DNA from: Heterobilharzia americana
Taxonomy: Eukaryota > Platyhelminthes > Trematoda > Strigeidida > Schistosomatidae
Assembly (NCBI GenBank): GCA_944470555.2
Contig: OX104130.1
Location: 76,327,160 to 76,391,159, forward strand
DNA: 64,000 nt
Direction: 5' to 3'
Of this stretch, positions 49,909-55,386 are shown in pieces. The position numbers and the translations under genes are program-made. The notes beneath the pieces are model-generated. The model made no database searches. It was not told the origin of the DNA and was given only the letters and a program-made list of their open reading frames with translations. Each line of letters opens with the position of its first letter. Within the stretch, counting starts at the first letter, position 1.

Positions 49909-52900
49909 ACACTGGTGAATTGGTTTCTCGAATGCTTTCACCAATCGGCATCATTTTGTCTTTCCGATTCCACCGAGGAATAAGTTTATTTTTATGTTCT
50001 ACATTTTCCTTGTACTTTGAAGTTTGTTTATCGATTGTATTGGTTTTCTGGGATAGTGTTGGTAGCCCTGTGCTCAATCCTCCCACTCTATGCGTCTAGT
50101 ATAGTATTATTATTATTATTGTTATCGAAGGCCTTCTCCAAGTTGATGAAGTTGAGGTAAGGTAGAGGGTTGACTACCATTCTATATTCTCTTCTATGAT
50201 GATGCAAAGCGTTGCAATTTGGTCCACACATGATTTGTACTTCCTGAAGCCTGCCTGTTCAGGTCGTAGTTTTGAATCGAGTGCATCCTTTAGCCTCCCC
50301 AGGATGATGTGGCTTAATATTTTGCTTGCCTTGGGACGACGGGAGCATCATTTCTCGCCAGTTCTTGCAAACACTGAGGTCTGCCTTCTTCGGCAGTTTG
50401 ACAAGGTAACCCTTCTTCCAATCACTAGCCAGGTACCTTCTCTTCCTTCCACACCTCCTGCAATAGTGGTATGGTGTGAGCATGTCCGCTGTTGTCTCTG
50501 CGTCTGTTTTCAGTGCTTCTGGCGGGATCCCATCTGGTCCTGCTGCTTTGCCGCATTTCAGTAGCTTTATGGCGTTCAGGACTTCCACTTTTGTTGGTGG
50601 ATTTATGTTCACTTGTAGTTCAGCGGCTGCAGGTGGTATTTCTGGACGAAGTGCAGGTGGTGGTGGTGATCGATTCAAGAGCTTCTTGAAGTGTTCAACC
50701 CATCGTTTCCTTTGTTTCTCTTCTTTCGTAATTAAATTTCCGTCATCATCTTTTATTGGTTTCGTCTGCGTTGATCTCTTCCCTCCCAGATAGCAACTTG
50801 GTTATTTGATACAATGTTGTCAGGTCTCTATCTCTCCTACCTACAGCCTGTTCTGCTTCACTTGCCAGTGTTTCTTAGAAGTGCCTTTTGTCTTTGCGTG
50901 CACTCGTCTTCACTTCTTTGTCCAGTGTTTTATACATTGTGCTCAGTTCCTCTTTTCGTTGAGCATCCTTGCACTGCACTGGTTCATCTTCTGCTTCACC
51001 ATCCTCCTCTCCCTGCTCTATCAGCTTCCATGTATCCGTCGAGATCCATTCCTTCCTTGTCTTCTTTCTTCTTCCTTCCTAACACGGTTATGCAGGTTTC
51101 TTTCCACATCTCTTTCAAAGACTTCCAGTGTTAATCCACACAGGTTTCTTCAGGGATGCTGCTCGATATCTCCCATTTTGTCTGATGGCTGACTGATGTG
51201 AAGATGTTCTTTGTAGTTTCGTCCTTCAGTGCAGTTTCTGTTCTGGGTGTTGTACTTGAACTGCGGTCTATCACCAGCTTCCTTGAAGGCTTTCAACTTG
51301 GTTTGGAAGGTTCCTTGCACTAGATAGTGAGTGGTGTGAACCTAGATCTGCTCCCCTTCTTGATCTTGTGTCAAGTAGGCTGCACCTCCACTTTCTTCGC
51401 ATTGACATGAAGTCGATCTGATTTGTAGTGTGTCAGGTGTCTGGTGAAACCCATGTCACTTTGTGGATATCCTTGTGTTTGAACACACTGCCTCACCTCC
51501 AATCACCAAATCGTCGAATTCGCAGAATTCTGCAAACAATTCTCCATTCTCGTTCATCACCCTACCGAGCGCTTCTCAACCCATGGTTAGTTCTCTTCCT
51601 GTGTTGTCTGCTCCCAGTTCGGCATTCATGTCGCCCATTAGAGTTTTGATATCACCAATTTGAGCGGTGTCTTGTCCAGTGTTGATTGCAGTTGTCTGTA
51701 GAATTCCTCCTTCTTCTCTTCATCTGCATTATTTGTAGGTGCATAACATTGTATGATTGTGACCTTCCTTCCTTTTGAGTTGAACCTTGCTGTCATGATC
51801 CTGGAGGGGATTGGTTCCCACTGCGTGAGGGCCTTCGATGCTCTTGGGGACATCATGATAGCCACTCCATGACACAGTGTACTGGTTCGTGGTTGTCGTC
51901 TGGGTGATAATATCGGAGTAGATTATTGATTCTCCAGTTGACAGTCTGGAGAGCCCACTTTCATTCCATCTGCTTTCGCAAATTCCAAGCACTTCAATGT
52001 GATACCTCTTCATCTCGTTTGCAGTCTGAACTACTTTGCTGGGCTCAAACATGGTGCAGACATTCCATGTCCCCACGTTAACTTTCACTTTCATCGAGAG
52101 TGGACACATCGGCCAATCGGCCTCCCGAAGGCTTTCACCAACTGGCGCCATTTCGCCTCTCCGATTCCAGCGAGGAATAATTTTGTTATTGTTTTTTATA
52201 TGTCGTTTGTGCTTTGAGGTTTCCATAGCGGTTAGATTTGTTTTCCGGGGTAGGGTTGCTATCCCTATGCCCAACCTTCCCTCTATAACCTGGCTTTGGA
52301 CCGGCTAGTAACTAGTGAACTAGTTAGCCAAGCGGGGTTGTCTAGTAAAGTAGTGAACTAGTAAACTAGGCAAGCTTATAAACATCTTTCTTTTCGATCA
52401 ATAAACCTCAAGCTTTCTTTTTGACAGGATCATTTCTTAGCTGCTGATGTACAGTGAAAATAATGGTTAATACTCTGTTTACCTTCGAGCAAACAAATGG
52501 AAGATCATTTTCGAAATGGAAATCTAAGTGGAAACACTATCAGTGCCTCATGACATTCATGAATCTGTGTTGTGTCGTCTGTGTTAGACTATAATGCAAA
52601 ACTTAATTTACAAAAGATTATAGGACACTGATAAAAATGAAAAAAACTACTTTATTCTCAGTGTGTGAAGACCATTAAAATGCATGAAGATATGTCAAAT
52701 AAACGTTAATGGGAGGAACTGCTTACATCACTCCATCCTTTGAAACAACCGGCCAACAGTGACTAATCATGATATTCATCTTGACAACTTGCAGTGGAAC
52801 CCAGGATGTGTTTCGTCCTGTCTGGGATGTGTGTGCAGCTCTGAGTACCCGTTGTGATCCAAACCCGAAATAAAACGTGCCCCCTAGATTCTACTGTTAG

Positions 52901-54637
52901 TCACCAAGACGAATGAAATACCATGAATATTCGGTAGTGTCGAGGCCTCCACATAGGATCCCATCTGCCAGCACAGATCGAGCAGTTCTACCTCGTATGA
53001 CAAAGAGAAATTACGAGTATCAAGTAACGGTAACTAGTCATTTTCTCCAAAACCTGAGATTTCAACAAAATTTACATTCACGCATTAAGGTACTGATCAC
53101 GGTGGGATTTTCAACGTCTAAAATTAATCAAACGGCTAAAGTTATGTTTGAGAATCAACTATTATGTATCATTCAAGGTTATCAAACGTTGGCCAAGGCT
53201 CCAATCTGTAATGATCAGATGTGCCTACCAGAGGCTCAACCAACTCATTTATTCCTAAGAAGTAAATTTCAAGCCCACCCTAGAAACTGTTGAAACCGTC
53301 AATCAGATTTCATTATTCTGGCAGGGAAGGTAGTTTTTCAAAAAATACAGGAATCTAGTTGGTAACCTCGGTAGTTGCTATGGTGGCCTTCAGAGACATT
53401 CGCCTGAAGGCTAAATCTAATTCACATAATGTACTTGTATGCCCATGTCATGACACTGCCATTGGTTATCCCTGATCTCCACTACCATTAAAAACACTAC
53501 AATCTTATTGATAATTTTTTCCAGTGCTACTTTGACTATGCTACTGTAAACACACTTACGTAATATTAAGTACTTGAGATTGGTTAAATTATTTTCGAGA
53601 ACTGCTTGAAGTGACTGAACTGTGTGAATATATGAACTGCAATTGGAATTCATGTTCTGCCTATGAGTCCAGGAGAACCATTGTCTTAGTCAGCGCGAAT
53701 TATTAATTCCACTTATAATGGCACACTTCACTACGGAATGAAACGGACTTTAAACGATCAGTGTTTTATGTTTGTGACATACACTAAAATCAATAAAGTA
53801 TACATAATGCTTCACCTGGTAAGCTAAAGAAATTGATGTAACCTATTGTTTGACTGTGACATAGGTAAGGATATCAAGATATTAACAAATAGTAGCTAGA
53901 TACTCTCATTTGTATCATCGCACCGACGCAGATCCATTCACTGTTCATCAACAAAACTTTAAACATTCTGTAAACTGTCACTCACTTGTTCTGTTTCCTA
54001 ATGATTTTTAAATTTCTGTGCAACTGTGAACTATGGTAACATGATGCTTTATACTGTTTTTTTCGGGCTTTAAATTATTTTCTCTCGTAGTTCAACATTC
54101 AAATGTTTACATCATTGGCAGCCTAGCTAAAACTTAACTTAATGTAGCACAACAAAAGTCACATATGAACTTGTTGTTGGTTGTTTATTTCATGTGAACC
54201 AAAGTCACAATCTGACAACAGCTACCCATACGCTTCATTGTTAACATCTTTCAGTGTTACGTTCAATGAAGTTGAATTAGTTAGGCATGTTAACGTCTTA
54301 AAATTACACGTATACTTATCTGATCAACATAACCAAGAATACAATCCATCGAATCCCAAGACAAAAATAATCGGAGAAAAGAACTCTGACTCTCTTTGTT
54401 ATATTGATTAGGTATGATATAAGCACTAAGGAGTTTGCCTTTTTATAAACTTTATTTCAATTTGTTTTTTCAGCTATGGATAAAAGAAACTTTAAAGAAT
54501 TCTATTCACAACCACAGCGTCTGAATGATATTAAAGTGGATGAATCTAAACGACCACTTTCTGCTCAGAATTATATGCGTGAATACAAAGATATGGAAGG
54601 CATGACAATGGGCAATCAGGAACATTTATACAAATGA
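20175..54637 (+). CDS. CRAL-TRIO (SEC14-like) lipid-transfer protein, 7 exons, 320 aa
   Basis: Joined exons are 20175-20322, 35981-36152, 40319-40377, 40410-40606, 44289-44399, 47094-47205 and 54474-54637. Every junction has GT..AG, and phases run 1, 2, 1, 0, 0, 1 to a TGA at 54635-54637. The protein matches alpha-tocopherol transfer protein, clavesin and CRALBP in length (320 aa) and domain order. A CRAL-TRIO N-terminal helical region spans about residues 5-80, with DDIFLLGFLRYAHFD at 50-64. The CRAL-TRIO lipid pocket spans about 107-265: strand ILVPLG at 108, GGIGIFIDLSNAT at 159-171, TPGRTKHLIFY near 195 and the family motif MPEEYGG at 251-257. A charged tail of about 55 aa follows. The family moves a hydrophobic ligand (tocopherol, retinal, phosphoinositide) between membranes from the cytosol; the ligand here cannot be read from sequence. 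No signal peptide or membrane segment is seen. Fold assignment is firm; the TTPA-like subtype is inferred. Confidence 0.92.
20925..21340. repeat. Family A hammerhead SINE pair (minus then plus)
   Basis: 20935-21000 minus: ribozyme with CUGACAAG..GACGAAACGTGCGT (G8 to A). 21165-21245 plus: TTCATCTGACAAGTCTCAAA..AGAAACGCTCGTCTTGGATT, same G8 to A change, followed by the family-A tail to about 21340. Confidence 0.68.
21702..21927 (-). repeat. Hammerhead-SINE family B, left half of an inverted pair
   Basis: Minus strand: 5' unit (GGTTGCGTTATGTCTTGAGC), tRNA-like head (TCAATGGTAACGCGCTGGCC with B box GGGTTCGACCCC), ribozyme GCACTGCTGAGGTGTCCCAT..GGACGAAACAGCTGTCCAGTGC, 3' tail. Ribozyme stems are intact, but core base A9 is U. 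Confidence 0.82.
22008..22240 (+). repeat. Hammerhead-SINE family B, right half of an inverted pair
   Basis: Mirror of 21702-21927 (coordinates sum to 43942), with the same A9-to-U ribozyme change, B box CGGGTTCGACCCCT and head GGCTCAATGGTGATGAGCTG. The shared mutation suggests both arms derive from one copy. Confidence 0.82.
22430..24120 (-). mobile_element. Penelope-like element copy C (RT plus GIY-YIG), intronic
   Basis: The minus strand carries a 265-codon RT frame (24114-23317): motif A KRMISLDITSLFTNLPL, motif B VAMGFPLSPMLADIFL, motif C as YRFIDYMFII where active PLEs have Y-V-DD (second Asp replaced by Tyr), then NEEQENSIFSLDVLLTR and the thumb. After a frame change the GIY-YIG domain starts MYIYEFNSCCGASYIGRT (about 23137-23084) and runs to about 22915. 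3' UTR-like AT-rich sequence extends to about 22430. It lies antisense in intron 1 of the host gene. The catalytic change and frameshifts indicate inactivity. Confidence 0.85.
25010..25170 (-). repeat. Hammerhead SINE family A copy
   Basis: The plus strand shows CTGGAATCCAGGTCGGGCAT.., CCCTATTTGGGAATCGTCAA, then the reverse complement of the tRNA-like head (GTTGTCCACTAGGCCACCGG). Ribozyme core mutated. Confidence 0.68.
25926..27013 (-). mobile_element. RTE/SR2-like copy 6, 5'-truncated, with AAT tail and 13-bp TSD
   Basis: The body is about 25939-27000 on the minus strand. The RT C-terminal part reads MIFLIVVEWIMQQTVRSEKR, LEDLDFADDLCLTS (intact FADD), polyQ, FTYLGSTVSTTGGTGTDED; then the C-terminal region and the 3' terminus GAACCCAAGGGGTAACTAAT with a (TAA)15 tail. 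Flanking direct repeats CCACTGAAATTTA lie at 25926-25938 and 27001-27013, a target-site duplication. It sits antisense in intron 1. Confidence 0.92.
25936..25980. repeat. (TTA)15 tract, tail of RTE copy 6
   Basis: Fifteen perfect triplets directly at the 3' end of the element, as expected for RTE-type simple-repeat tails. Confidence 0.95.
29965..30220. repeat. Dispersed repeat family D copy
   Basis: ATTTACAAATCACACGATTC.., GACTGTATTGTTAACAAGGT match the 7610-7700 copy with divergence; a related piece lies at 30585-30700 (GACCTGGCTGGCGAAATAC). Confidence 0.5.
30225..30440 (-). repeat. Hammerhead-SINE family B copy, minus
   Basis: 3' end TTTGAGGTTTGTGGGGATTT, tail CACCATAGACCGACAACAG, ribozyme partly deleted, tRNA-like head remnant up to CATTGGATTCCAACCCAGTG. 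Confidence 0.68.
31535..31690 (-). repeat. Hammerhead SINE family A copy, minus
   Basis: Family tail TGACATATGCGCTGCTGTACGG, then GTGGCTAGTATTAGAATCCA and the ribozyme complement; core UUGAUGAG (C3 to U) with GAAA kept. Confidence 0.65.
31765..31890 (+). repeat. Hammerhead SINE family A fragment, plus
   Basis: GGTACAGGTACATGCGACTGG..GAATCCCAAATAAGCAGG: ribozyme decayed. Pairs in inverted orientation with the preceding copy. Confidence 0.5.
32036..32345 (-). repeat. Hammerhead-SINE family B, near full-length minus copy
   Basis: From right to left: 5' unit (TGGTGGCCATGAGGACAAAT.., CGCAATATGCCGTGAACTGA), tRNA-like head (GTGGCTCAATGATAACCTGC, B box GAGTTCGATCCCT), ribozyme block, tail CGACTGATGTCAGTCCTTGA, terminal AATCCCCACAAACCCC. 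About 310 bp; defines the family layout. Confidence 0.78.
32346..32465 (+). repeat. Hammerhead-SINE family B, plus partial copy joined to the minus copy
   Basis: Begins just before the ribozyme, runs through the tail ATTGATATCAATCCATGATG and ends ..CAACTTGAG. It has no tRNA head of its own. Confidence 0.75.
32356..32405 (+). ncRNA. Hammerhead ribozyme, family B, core intact
   Basis: Stem I GAGCACTG/CAGTGCTC (8 bp), core CUGAAGA, stem II GTCCC/AGGA.., GAAA, short stem III, cleavage triplet GUC before CAGTGCTC. The one defect is A for C at position 11.1, opening the first stem II pair. Activity is plausible but reduced; this is inference. Confidence 0.6.
32470..34625. other. No gene seen; possible family C repeat at about 32885-33000
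   Basis: AGCCGGTAACCCATAGACC.. ..TTTCAGTTGTCACCCAGTA resembles 37800-37920 and 44000-44100 (GGTGAAATGA, CTGGGT, GGATCGAA blocks). Otherwise nothing is recognised in this intronic stretch. Confidence 0.35.
34630..34870 (-). repeat. Hammerhead SINE family A, near full-length copy
   Basis: Minus strand: 5' part with ACCGAATTGATCGGTCTTTA, tRNA-like head GGTGGTGCAGTGGATAACGC (A box) and a GTCCGAATTCCGG B-box remnant, then the ribozyme and end GGATTCCACTGTTAGCCACG. About 240 bp, the best-preserved family A copy here. Confidence 0.82.
34657..34699 (-). ncRNA. Hammerhead ribozyme (schistosome alpha type), conserved core
   Basis: Minus strand: TCCAG, CTGACGAG, TCCCAAATAGGA, CGAAAC, GAGCATC, CTGGA. 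Core CUGACGA and GAAA intact, stem I 5 bp, stem II GUCC/GGAC. Stem III has one mismatch (C-A) and the cleavage triplet is AUC. Known schistosome alpha ribozymes have the same plan with a tiny stem III. Confidence 0.75.
35310..35680 (-). repeat. Hammerhead-SINE family B copy, minus, with plus tail fragment
   Basis: Starts AAGGTTTGTGGGATTTG, tail AACATGGACTGACAACGG, ribozyme complement (core CCGAGGAA, broken), tRNA-head remnant, 5' unit CGGTATAGCGCGACC. 35605-35680 is the tail again in plus orientation (CTGATGTCAGTCCATGATGA). Confidence 0.7.
35981..36152 (+). CDS. CRAL-TRIO gene exon 2 (CRAL-TRIO_N motif)
   Basis: Acceptor ..AATAAATAG precedes the exon; the one-nucleotide remainder of exon 1 completes an Asp codon. 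Encodes residues 50-106, beginning DDIFLLGFLRYAHFDHATA, the hallmark D-x-FLLRFLRA-K-F-like segment of CRAL-TRIO N-domains. It ends YFQSG, with donor GTAAGT at 36153 in phase 2. Confidence 0.93.
36535..36690 (+). repeat. Hammerhead-SINE family B fragment
   Basis: CTAGAGGTCCCATAACAGGACGAAAAAGA..TCCAGTGCTT then CGGTCAGTGATAAACACTGAC tail. Core broken. Confidence 0.5.
36720..37011 (+). mobile_element. RTE/SR2-like copy 7, 270-bp 3' end with TSD
   Basis: The body 36731-37000 encodes only the extreme C-terminus (VAWRRSCEEEIKASERWWSQ, EWRRATGALCYIKNPK) followed by the AACCCAAAGAACAAATAATA.. tail. Direct repeats ACATAGTCTCA at 36720-36730 and 37001-37011 are a target-site duplication. A severely 5'-truncated insertion in sense orientation in intron 2. 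Confidence 0.9.
37160..37360 (+). repeat. Hammerhead-SINE family B copy with tRNA-like head
   Basis: Head CAGTGGTTGAGTGATGAGTT, B box GGGTTCGATCCCC, ribozyme GACAAGAAGTCTCATAATGGGATGAAACAGC (core broken), tail. Confidence 0.62.
37795..37925. repeat. Family C imperfect hairpin repeat
   Basis: TAGGTGAAATGAAAATTTGA..CGGGTAATTCGAACC mirrors GTTCCCGGTTCGATGC..CTCATTTCACCT: two short inverted copies of a tRNA-like fragment. Related pieces at 32885-33000 and 44000-44110. Confidence 0.45.
38885..39075 (-). repeat. Hammerhead SINE family A copy
   Basis: Minus strand: tRNA-like head GGTGGTCTAGTGGATGATGA, B-box region CCCGCGTTAGAGTCCGG, ribozyme with CUGACGAG but GGGA in place of GAAA. Confidence 0.7.
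39110..39265 (-). repeat. Hammerhead SINE family A 3' half, in tandem with previous copy
   Basis: Family tail (GGTCCTGTACGAACGCCTCGA on plus strand), GTGGCTAACAGTGGAACCCA, ribozyme. Same orientation as 38885-39075; ribozyme spacing suggests a dimeric unit. Confidence 0.78.
39216..39260 (-). ncRNA. Hammerhead ribozyme (schistosome alpha type), best-preserved
   Basis: Minus strand: stem I ACCTAG/CTGGGT (6 bp, one wobble), core CTGACGA, stem II GTCCCAAACAGGAC, GAAA, stem III ATGCGCAT (self-complementary, 3 bp with 2-nt loop), cleavage triplet AUU. All invariant core bases are present. Type I open hammerhead with the unusually small stem III known for the schistosome alpha family. Confidence 0.8.
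40319..40377 (+). CDS. CRAL-TRIO gene exon 3 (59 nt)
   Basis: A pyrimidine-rich tract and ACTACCAG precede the exon. It encodes G-ILVPLGIIDSGVQMFLLRL (residues 107-126), the first strands of the CRAL-TRIO pocket. The donor must be GTAAGT at 40378: using the GT five bases upstream would shift exon 4 out of frame. The same frame is open upstream to 40107, but that part has no family similarity and exon 2 joins directly onto this exon. Confidence 0.87.
40378..40409 (+). other. 32-nt micro-intron (intron 3)
   Basis: GTAAGT..TTTATTTAAG, only 32 nt, lies between exons 3 and 4. The unspliced frame reaches a TAA within it, so splicing is required to reach exon 4. Introns of about 30-40 nt are known in schistosome genes. 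Confidence 0.87.
40410..40606 (+). CDS. CRAL-TRIO gene exon 4 (core of lipid pocket)
   Basis: Encodes residues 127-192. It contains NAWHSERLPQVK, an amphipathic stretch, then GGIGIFIDLSNATSKQ, equivalent to the GxxxIxDLxG strand of CRAL-TRIO domains. It ends ..AMKLLQ in phase 0 before GTAAAA at 40607. Confidence 0.93.
40607..44288 (+). other. Intron 4 of the CRAL-TRIO gene (3.7 kb)
   Basis: Family D copy at about 41140-41290, a family-B tail fragment at 42115-42185 (TTCATGATGAATACCAATTT..CCCACAAAACTTAAAAACTG) and a family A copy at 43415-43750. The rest shows nothing recognisable. Confidence 0.72.
43415..43750 (-). repeat. Hammerhead SINE family A copy
   Basis: GTGGCTAACAGTGGAATCCA, degenerate ribozyme complement, tRNA head remnant (ACTACACCACTGAGTCATCAC), then tail sequence to about 43750. 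Confidence 0.65.
44289..44399 (+). CDS. CRAL-TRIO gene exon 5
   Basis: Acceptor CATTTTAG. Encodes residues 193-229 (EATPGRTKHLIFYKES.., ..FEFWLSDKMRQR), matching the YPxRxKxIHFIN..P..FLSEKxRxR block of the family. It is exactly 37 codons in phase 0; donor GTAAGA at 44400. Confidence 0.93.
44400..47093 (+). other. Intron 5 of the CRAL-TRIO gene (2.7 kb)
   Basis: Holds RTE copy 5 with its target-site duplication. 44400-45775 and 46815-47093 have no gene; 46806-46950 includes a tRNA-like B box (GGTTCGAAACC). Confidence 0.72.
45776..46813 (+). mobile_element. RTE/SR2-like copy 5, 5'-truncated, with 15-bp TSD
   Basis: The body is about 45791-46798. It begins inside the RT at VKTGVRQGCRLLSPMIFLIVV, with the catalytic box as FAED (FADD in an intact RT) near 45950, a polyQ/N run near 46115, KARIGKTPRQAFINLK-like block, C-terminus and tail GGAACCCAAAGGAATAATAA. 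Direct repeats TAGTGGATAGCAGGT at 45776-45790 and 46799-46813 mark the target site. Sense orientation in intron 5. Frameshifts and the catalytic change show it is inactive. Confidence 0.92.
47094..47205 (+). CDS. CRAL-TRIO gene exon 6 (MPEEYGG motif)
   Basis: Acceptor GTGATTAG. Encodes residues 230-266 with IPGLQNVMPEEYGGQNG, the characteristic LPxEYGG-x-NG motif at the end of CRAL-TRIO domains. Donor GTAAGT at 47206, phase 1. Confidence 0.95.
48088..50098 (-). mobile_element. RTE/SR2-like copy 2, RT domain deleted
   Basis: Minus strand from the 5' side: MGGLSTGLPTLSQKTNTIDK, a (CT)n-encoded SLSLSL run, the AP-endonuclease region (PPTSDGDIKIHSNGWGDMNA, MGREALGEMNGNGELFADS, VVGSAVCTNTRIFTRQ-like), the linker, then a jump near 48545 straight into the 3' part (..GCTTCTATGTCGTGGTTGAG) and the family 3' end at 48088 with a short AAT tail. 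The whole RT palm is missing. 48548-50075 is an almost identical inverted match to 55183-56697. Confidence 0.88.
49878..49902. repeat. (GA)n tract inside endonuclease ORF of RTE copy 2
   Basis: About 12 dinucleotides immediately upstream of the KPKVNMGTW endonuclease start; the same tract occurs in copy 4 but not in copies 1 or 3. Confidence 0.9.
50105..52378 (-). mobile_element. RTE/SR2-like copy 3, ends inside the RT with an AAT tail
   Basis: Minus strand: ACTAGTT-rich 5' leader (about 52378-52300), start MGIGIATLPRKTNLTAMETS, endonuclease VNVGTWNVCTMFEPSKVVQ, VLGICESRWNESGLSRLSTG, linker, RT AAGPDGIPPEALKTDAE, KKGYLVKLPKKADLS. It stops at ..INLEKAFDN, followed directly by (AAT)n near 50105-50122. 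Close to copy 1 over shared regions. It abuts copy 2 head-to-tail. Confidence 0.88.
52785..52912 (-). repeat. Hammerhead SINE family A remnant
   Basis: AGTGGAACCCAGGATGTGTTTCG and TCCTGTCTGGGA, followed by a second decayed fragment ending CCTAGATTCTACTGTTAGTCACC. Confidence 0.5.
54474..54637 (+). CDS. CRAL-TRIO gene exon 7 (C-terminal tail and stop)
   Basis: A strong pyrimidine tract and TTTTTTCAG precede the exon. It begins AMDKRNFKEFYSQPQR and ends GNQEHLYK followed by TGA. The tail is polar and charged, as in TTPA/clavesin C-termini. No canonical AATAAA was found in the following 450 bases, so the polyadenylation site is not determined. Confidence 0.88.
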
Positions 54638-55110
54638 ATCCTGATGACTAATCTGTTCAGGTGCTTCTCAGAAATAACAAGTGAATTTGGACAGATACTG
54701 TAACCTAATCCAATAATATTTATTATCTAGGTTTGATGAATTACTTCTGAATTCCTTTATTTCGATGGAGAATAACATCCCTTTTCTTGTAATAACTTTT
54801 CATTATTACTACGTTTTATACCACAGTCCGTAATTCTTCCAATGTTTGTCTTCCTTTGTTAATTCTCCACTATTTCCATGAATCAGTCCTATGAATAGCC
54901 GTATACTTACCTTTAGAATTCTACAAAAGTAAACTGTACATGTCTTCATCATTTTCTCCACTGTTAACATTATTATATTTATCCTACCTCTTTTTGCCAT
55001 CATCGTCGTTATCGATACATTTCTTGCCACATTTCATCAGCAAAATATATCAATGACTAAATGGATTATGTTTGTTGATACCATTTGATATTCCGCTGTC
55101 CTTAAGCAGA
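54638..55110. other. Presumed 3' UTR/downstream flank of the CRAL-TRIO gene
   Basis: AT-rich sequence between the stop codon and RTE copy 4. No canonical AATAAA; variants such as AATATA (55109) exist but cannot be judged. Confidence 0.4.
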
Positions 55111-55111
55111 A

Positions 55112-55348
55112 TATAACCTAGCCTGGTTAACAAGTTCACTAGCTGTTAGCCTGTCCTGTGCCTGCATTAGGACGTAAGGTTGGGTATAGGGCTACCAACA
55201 CTATCCCAGAAAACCAATACAATCGATAAACAAACTTCAAAGTACAAGGAAAATGTAGAACATAAAAATAAACTTATTCCTCGGTGGAATCGGAAAGACA
55301 AAATGATGCCGATTGGTGAAAGCATTCGAGAAACCAATTCACCAGTGT

Positions 55349-55386
<38 letters not shown>

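Larger units (their letters stand above)
47206..54473 (+). other. Intron 6 of the CRAL-TRIO gene (7.3 kb)
   Basis: Contains RTE copies 2 and 3 antisense (48088-52378) and a family A remnant near 52790-52910. 47206-48087 and 52915-54473 have no recognised gene; the 126-codon plus frame at 52913 starts in the SINE remnant and has no family similarity. Confidence 0.72.

Noticed and set aside
48097..51663. Plus-strand open frames across RTE copies 2 and 3
   Set aside because: Antisense shadows of the RTE coding strand; the minus-strand motifs explain the region.
52913..53293. 126-codon plus-strand frame in intron 6
   Set aside because: Begins in SINE sequence, has no recognised domain or splice context, and is likely chance.
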